A DNA stretch of 12,000 nt from the NCBI GenBank assembly GCA_019677205.1, contig JAAMXY010001979.1:581-12580 (forward strand), read 5' to 3'. Below, piece by piece: positions 7,384 through 12,000 of the stretch. The stretch's first letter is position 1. Every line of letters begins with the position of its first letter. Under the pieces are notes generated by a model that worked only from the letters and a program-made list of their open reading frames with translations, was not told where the DNA came from and did no database searches. Both the position numbers and the translations under genes were made by a program. This DNA comes from Pinguiococcus pyrenoidosus (lineage: Eukaryota; Sar; Pinguiophyceae; Pinguiochrysidales; Pinguiochrysidaceae).

Positions 7384-9233
7384 ATGGTGGCCACACGTGC
7401 GTGCGTTGCTCGTGCTCTTGTGAGATCGCTGAGCCAGTGGCGAGGAGTCGCGGGCCAGTCTCGAGGCTTGGCTTCCACTGGCACCGCAAAAGAGCTGCTG
7501 GGCGAGGTTCTTGGAAAAGCGAGAAGCGTGATGGAGCAAGAAGATCCGGTGGGTTCTTGGACGCAGAATTGCACGACGCATCAAAGCTTCCTCACACTTG
7601 CCTGTGATAGAGTGCGGAAGCAATGGCTGCGGCAAAGGCCGCCCTTCTGGAGGTGGTTCCGGCGCGTCGAGACGCAGACGCTGAGGTTGCCTACGTGCTG
7701 GGCGCCTTGTACCTAAAGCAGCCGTTCGATCCAGTGCTTGCAAAGCCAAAAGGAGGTATTTCGTCCGTTGTGCAGGAAGCAGCGCAGTTGTCAGCTTCTG
7801 AGTGTCTATGCATATGTGTGTAGGTGATGATCCTGAAAAGGATGATGACATGGCACCTCATGCCAAGGTACCGGACAGGATGATCCCAGTGGAACGGTGT
7901 TACGTCCCTCCTGTTCACCCGACCTTACACATCTTCGTCACCAGGTCTTGAGAGACATCAAGGACTTGCGGAAAGCCGCAGCAAGAGCCCGCCGAGACCG
8001 ATTCCGCAGAGTAACCCAGGGAAACGAAGGGGCAAAGCAGAAGGACGGCGTTCTTGTTTCGAAAAGTGCATCAGCTTCGCCAATTCGAGCTGGCGTGGGG
8101 GACTTCTTCCAGGCTTGGCGTTGGCTGCAGATTGCCGCCTTTCGCGGGTAAGCAACGGATTGTGGAATCGACCTGGATGGCCGCGCATGCTGGGTGCAGC
8201 GTTTTCGTAGTTTCTGAGCTGCTTTCTTCTTCTTCAGCCACACCGGAGCCATGGTCCGTCTTGGCAACATTTGTATAGAAAACGTTTCCGATGATCGATC
8301 CGGGGGTACATACAATGTCAGACTCGCAGAGAAGTGGTACATTCGAGCTGCCGCGGCGCCGTCGCCGATAGCCGACGCAATGTACAATCTTGCAAAGCTG
8401 TACCACGAGGGCTTCCAAGCAGAGGATGGCTCTGGAGAGGTACGTAAGGACGGGTGCCTCGCTGTCCCTCCTTTGCGCTTCTCAGCATCCGCTTCACTGC
8501 GCAGATCAGGGAAATTTTGAGCAGCGATTCTGTGCGGGCGAGATTCTGGCTGGATAGAGCAGCTCAACATGGTGACCCCACCGCGTGCCTCTGGATGGCG
8601 CACGCAGCACGAGTGGGAGGTGAGACCCCAAGCGAGGGCGGGCGAAGTGCGGAGTATGTTCTGAAAGCTGATGGGAAGGTCCTTCCCATAGACACAGGCC
8701 TTGGCTTCTCCGGGCCGGATCGTGACACGGCATTGGCGTCGCTGCAGGACGCCCTTAGCAGGGATGCCCCGGGAGGGGACTTCTACGCTGCTCAGTTGCA
8801 TCGTTTTGGAGACGCTAACCTGGGCGTGGAGGCAGATGAAGCTCTGTTCTGGAGGTACGCGAAGCAGGGCGCCAAGAAAGGAGATGCAGACGCCCTTTTT
8901 GCCATGGCAGATGCGTACTTCAACGGCACAGACACTGTGGAGGCCTCCCTTGCCGAAGCCTTCAAGTACTATGGGCTAGCTTGTGACGCGGGGAGTGGTG
9001 AGGCTGCAATCTGCTTGGGAGCCATCTTTGCGCGAGGCGTAGGTGTCAAGCAAGACTACGAGGCCGCATTTCGATACTACGAGCTCGCGGCGGATCGGGG
9101 CATCGTGCTTGCCTGGCAGAACATCGCGTCCATGTACGCCCTCGGCCAAGGAGTGCCGCAAGACGAGCAAGCGGCGAAGCGGATACTGGAGACCTGGGGC
9201 CCGCACATTCAAGAGGCGCTTCAAGCTCCATAG
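7384..9233 (+). CDS. SEL1-like repeat protein, predicted mitochondrial
   Basis: SEL1 repeats are TPR-like alpha/alpha units that scaffold protein complexes. Six exons fit with consistent phases: 7384-7548, 7611-7755, 7824-7867, 7945-8147, 8238-8439 and 8505-9233, giving 495 residues. The introns are 62, 68, 77, 90 and 65 nt, all GT-AG. The N-terminus (MVATRACVARALVRSLSQWR) is Arg-rich with no acidic residue, ending near RGLAS, as in a mitochondrial presequence. A weakly conserved segment with an Arg/Lys-rich helix follows. SEL1 units then begin in exon 4 (WLQIAAFRGHTGAMVRLGN, across an exon junction) and recur as WYIRAAAAPSPIADAMYNLA, FWLDRAAQHGDPTACLWMA, AKKGDADALFAMADAYFNG, YYGLACDAGSGEAAICLGA and YYELAADRGIVLAWQNIAS, each followed by a glycine-containing turn. 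The role is unknown; a respiratory-chain assembly factor of the COA7 type is possible but not shown. The ATG at 7384 is preferred to an upstream one at 7228, which would add non-targeting sequence. Confidence 0.86.
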
Positions 9234-9319
9234 CGAGCAAGTAGGCAAGCAGTGAAGCCGGGAAGCAAGCAGCGAGCGGTGATGCCTTTGGGCAAAAGAT
9301 GGAAGCGAAATAGTTGCGA
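9234..9319. other. Short convergent spacer
   Basis: Only 86 bp separate the stops of the SEL1-repeat gene (+) and the BCS1-like gene (-), so their 3' UTRs probably overlap. Nothing else is seen. Confidence 0.6.
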
Positions 9320-11411
9320 TCATTTCTCTTTCAGGCCGCATTGCTCCTCCCATCCTTCTTGGGGATTAAACACCATCCTGTCAACTTCTTCCGCCGTAAG
9401 CTGCCTGCGCTTCTTCGGTCGCTGCGTGCTCACAGCGTCGTTTCCCGTCTCTTGACGTTGAGAGACCGCGGCCTGCGATTCCAAAACCTGCTGCTGAAGC
9501 TTCTGCGTGTCTTCCACCGCTCTTTCCGGATCCGCCTGAGTGGAGGCACCATTGTCAGATACGCTAGCAGCGGATGTGGCGTTGCAGATCACACCTTGTA
9601 GTGAAGCAAGTATCCTTGCAGGTGAGCCATCGAAAGACTGACGCCAAGGTCTTTTGCCTTCTGCGCAAACATTGACGCGAGGGTGTCGATGTCCCCTGCC
9701 GTGCTCTGGGATGCCAAGACGAGTGTCATACTTCGTTAAGAATCCTGAAGAGAAGAAGGCGCGGATCACCTTCTTGTCACCGTCAAAATCGACACCGCCG
9801 TAAAATGTCTTGAAAAACCGAGCGACTTGCTCCGAATCGGCGTCCCCCAGGTACTGTACCATGTCTACTCGCCCGGGTCTAATGAGCGCTGGATCGAGCC
9901 TAGGGCGCGATGGAAGATGCATGAGGTGTAAAGTCTCTTCCTTCATCGGCTGACGTACTGCCGCGCACCTGTCGATGTGGTTCGTGGTCATGAAAATAAT
10001 CCGGTCTTCGCCGCTGAGAACCCCATCAAGACAGTTCAGCAGACCCGAGAACGTCACGCTGGCGACCCCCATGCCACTCCCGGAGCGCCTCTTCCCAAGA
10101 TAAGATTTGAAAGAGAAATGGTGAGACAAGCTGCTCTTCCTGAGGATACACAGCCGCGTCTTACTTGTACAAATGCTGCGTCGACGTCCTCCAGCACGAC
10201 GATACAACCTTTTGGCACAACACTAAGAGCGAGAGCGAGCCTAAAAGCAACGATAATACTCGATGAGGGCCTCTCGCCAGCAGGGTCGCATCCCCGAGTA
10301 GTCTCTCAGACCTGTCGTCTGTGAGGCTATCATCGCTCAGGCTAAGCATGCAGATGCCGTAGTTGAAGTGTCCGGCGATCGCCATGATGAAGCTGCTCTT
10401 CCCCGATCCAGGAGGCCCGTAGAGGAGATAGCCCCGCCTAGAAAGGACGCATCGTTGGCACCTTCGTCCCATTCCAACTCTAACGGGGCGGTTGGTGGGC
10501 ACGCAGCGTACCTGTACGGGATGCCCCGGTTGCGATACCACTCCCTGGACTGATGCCACTCGCCAAGGTCGTCCAGCAGCCCCTCCTTTACACCTTGTGC
10601 ACACTCTTGTGAGTTTACTTGCGGAAGCGAGGACGAGCAGTGGCAAGCGAGCCGAAGCATTTCGCTTCGAATCCTGGTGTGAAGAGGTACCTTTGTGGAG
10701 GACCACGGAAGAGAGCGGTCGCTTCTTCACCGGGGCGCCGAAGGGCCTCCAATCCGTGCCCCAGCTGGTGTAAATGGTCGTGGTCCCTTCCTCCTCCGGC
10801 ATGGCCATCGCCTTGGCATCCTTGAGCACTTCGGCAAAGCAATCGGGATCCCTTCCAAGGGCCGTAAAAGTCAGTCTCTCCCAGGGAATGCCCGAAGTCA
10901 TGTTCACGGTCTGATGTTCCCTTTCGCGCTCCACGAGGAAGAAGCGATTGCGATAGAAGATGTAGTGCCGTCCCGGTCCAGGGACGAAGTCAATCGCCAA
11001 GTTCTCGCCTGTGCACAGCAGTGGTGAGGATCCCCTCTCCCAACCGCAGCGCGGACCGCGGCTGCCCACCTTTGCTGGCGGTCTGGACGGACAGATGCTG
11101 GGATTGGCGCCCCTGCGCATTGAGCCACTGCAACACCCAGGGATAACTTGCGTCCTTTGAAGTGATCTCGAGCGTCATGAGAAACTGTCGCCGGAGAATC
11201 TGCGTCAATATGCCGGCGCTCCGCCTCGCGACCTGGTTTTCGCTTGCATGAGCGCGTGACGTACACGGCAGATCTCGCTGCTTCTACGCACCGACGCTGC
11301 AGCTCCCAACACGGCAAGACCAAGACCCCCCTGGAAGACAGGATTTTGTCCCAAAGGGCCGCCGTTCTGCAAGCTGCTCCACAGCGAAGCGGCGCTGTCC
11401 TCGCTCCCCAT
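9320..11411 (-). CDS. BCS1: BCS1-type mitochondrial AAA ATPase (complex III assembly)
   Basis: BCS1 is an inner-membrane AAA ATPase that translocates the folded Rieske Fe-S protein into respiratory complex III. Ten exons fit in phase (minus strand): 11411-11265, 11199-11070, 11008-10691, 10617-10512, 10437-10312, 10240-10165, 10090-9969, 9899-9781, 9695-9595 and 9535-9320, giving 486 residues. The nine introns are 59-85 nt. Order of parts: a single membrane segment (about 24-40, [15 protein letters not shown]), then the BCS1-specific N domain ([39 protein letters not shown]). Next come RGIPYR joined to [15 protein letters not shown] (Walker A K247), [12 protein letters not shown] (Walker B E293/D294), [32 protein letters not shown] and [21 protein letters not shown]. 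The catalytic set looks intact. A tail of about 60 residues after the conserved C-terminus is Gln/Ser-rich with a basic RPKKRR patch; it makes the protein longer than human BCS1L (419). Confidence 0.94.
9900..9968 (-). other. In-frame 69-nt intron inside the BCS1 AAA domain
   Basis: The donor is CGACAG|GTGCGC and the acceptor CGCCCTAG|GCTCG, phase 2. It is a multiple of three with no stop, so an unspliced message would insert 23 residues between HIDR and LDPALIRPG in the second region of homology. Conservation of that region shows that it must be removed for a normal enzyme. Confidence 0.85.
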
Positions 11412-12000
11412 GGCGACAATGGACAGAGACGGCGGCAGAAAGGCCCGCTAGCGCCGCAAGAGCACGTCTCTATGGATCCTATGCAAAAGAATGCAAAAGA
11501 AAGGGGCGGCTCGAGGGGCAAAAGCGCGTCAAGATCTGTATTCGCCGACGATGAGGCCCTCTTTTGGCCGTCGCGCGCCGAACCTCCGAACGCGACGTCG
11601 GTTTGTGGGAATGGGCAAGGCTGGAAGCTGCAAGCTGGTGCCTGGTTTGGCATGCGGGCGTGTTACAACTGTTCCCGAGTTGGACGGACGGAAGGAACCC
11701 GGTAGCGTAGAGCTCTCTTTGGTGGCGCATTCTACGACGGACAGATTCAAATGGGCCCAGGGCGGCGAAGCCGAGGCCAATCCCGTGACAGCCGACGGTT
11801 CGTTCCGTGGAGCTTTCGAACTTTCTGCTATCTCGTGCCTTCTTTCCCGCCTGCCTTGGTTACCCTAGAAGCGAGGACTTAGTTGATTGCTCCTGCGTAG
11901 CGTGCCCCTGGGCACATCTAGTTTCCCCGTACCATGGTTTGAACTCCACAGCTCGGAAGCTCAGCACATTGCATAGGCTGGGTGTTAAGAAGTACGGAAA
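11412..12000. other. No assignable gene; upstream region of BCS1
   Basis: These 589 bp lie upstream of the BCS1 start. Two overlapping plus-strand open frames (from ATG 11472 to 11705, and from ATG 11491 to 11868) show no family I recognise and have no supporting splice pattern. The region may hold the BCS1 promoter plus the 5' UTR or first exon of a plus-strand gene continuing beyond the window, as the alternating layout would predict. No tRNA or other RNA is seen. Confidence 0.45.
11481..11500 (+). repeat. Perfect tandem duplication of a decamer
   Basis: ATGCAAAAGA occurs twice back to back. Each copy supplies an ATG, and because the unit is 10 nt the two ATGs lie in different frames, opening the two overlapping frames of this region. 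Confidence 0.9.

Noticed and set aside
7042-7851. 269-codon minus-strand open frame
   Set aside because: It spans the XRN start, a promoter region and SEL1 exons in antisense, with no domain.
7938-8801. 287-codon minus-strand open frame
   Set aside because: It lies antisense to SEL1 exons 4-6, whose splice phases and repeats are consistent.
9736-9780. Alternative BCS1 acceptor after the strong CTTCTTCTCTTCAG tract (minus strand)
   Set aside because: It would give an intron of about 36 nt and the wrong frame; the acceptor at 9696 restores the conserved BCS1 end.
11925-11975. Possible tRNA T-arm (GTTCAAACC, minus strand)
   Set aside because: The flanking bases do not form the T stem, and no acceptor or anticodon arm could be folded.

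Overview
This window looks like nuclear DNA of a photosynthetic eukaryote with a complex, red-derived plastid. Two proteins begin with a signal peptide followed by a phenylalanine at the cleavage site (ASA|FQ and AAA|FAP). This is the bipartite plastid-targeting signature of cryptophytes, heterokonts, haptophytes and relatives. The genes are interrupted by very short GT-AG introns; I could place 17, of 59-90 nt each. All are canonical GT-AG and the genes alternate strand, which argues against a typical dinoflagellate genome. A cryptophyte or stramenopile alga fits best, but the sequence does not settle which.

Six protein genes are packed in strictly alternating orientation. (1) 1-1466 (+): class II CPD photolyase, its 5' end cut off by the window edge. 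(2) 1637-2626 (-): PAP/fibrillin protein with a plastid presequence and one in-frame 66-nt intron. (3) 3189-4197 (+): two-domain VOC/glyoxalase-like protein with a plastid presequence and one intron. (4) 4349-7133 (-): XRN-type 5'-3' exoribonuclease with an N-terminal signal peptide, a dsRBD-like insert and a C-terminal exon behind a 61-nt intron. (5) 7384-9233 (+): six-exon SEL1-repeat protein with a mitochondrial-type presequence. (6) 9320-11411 (-): ten-exon BCS1-type AAA ATPase of the mitochondrial inner membrane. The last stretch, 11412-12000, has no gene I can assign.

The genes form convergent and divergent pairs. Convergent gaps are 86-170 bp and divergent gaps 250-562 bp. There is no operon logic, but organelle function dominates: two plastid proteins, two mitochondrial proteins, and a nuclease routed into the secretory or periplastid pathway. 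The most unusual item is this nuclease, since XRN enzymes are normally cytosolic or nuclear. I saw no CRISPR array, mobile element, rRNA or tRNA. No clearly new multi-gene system is visible.
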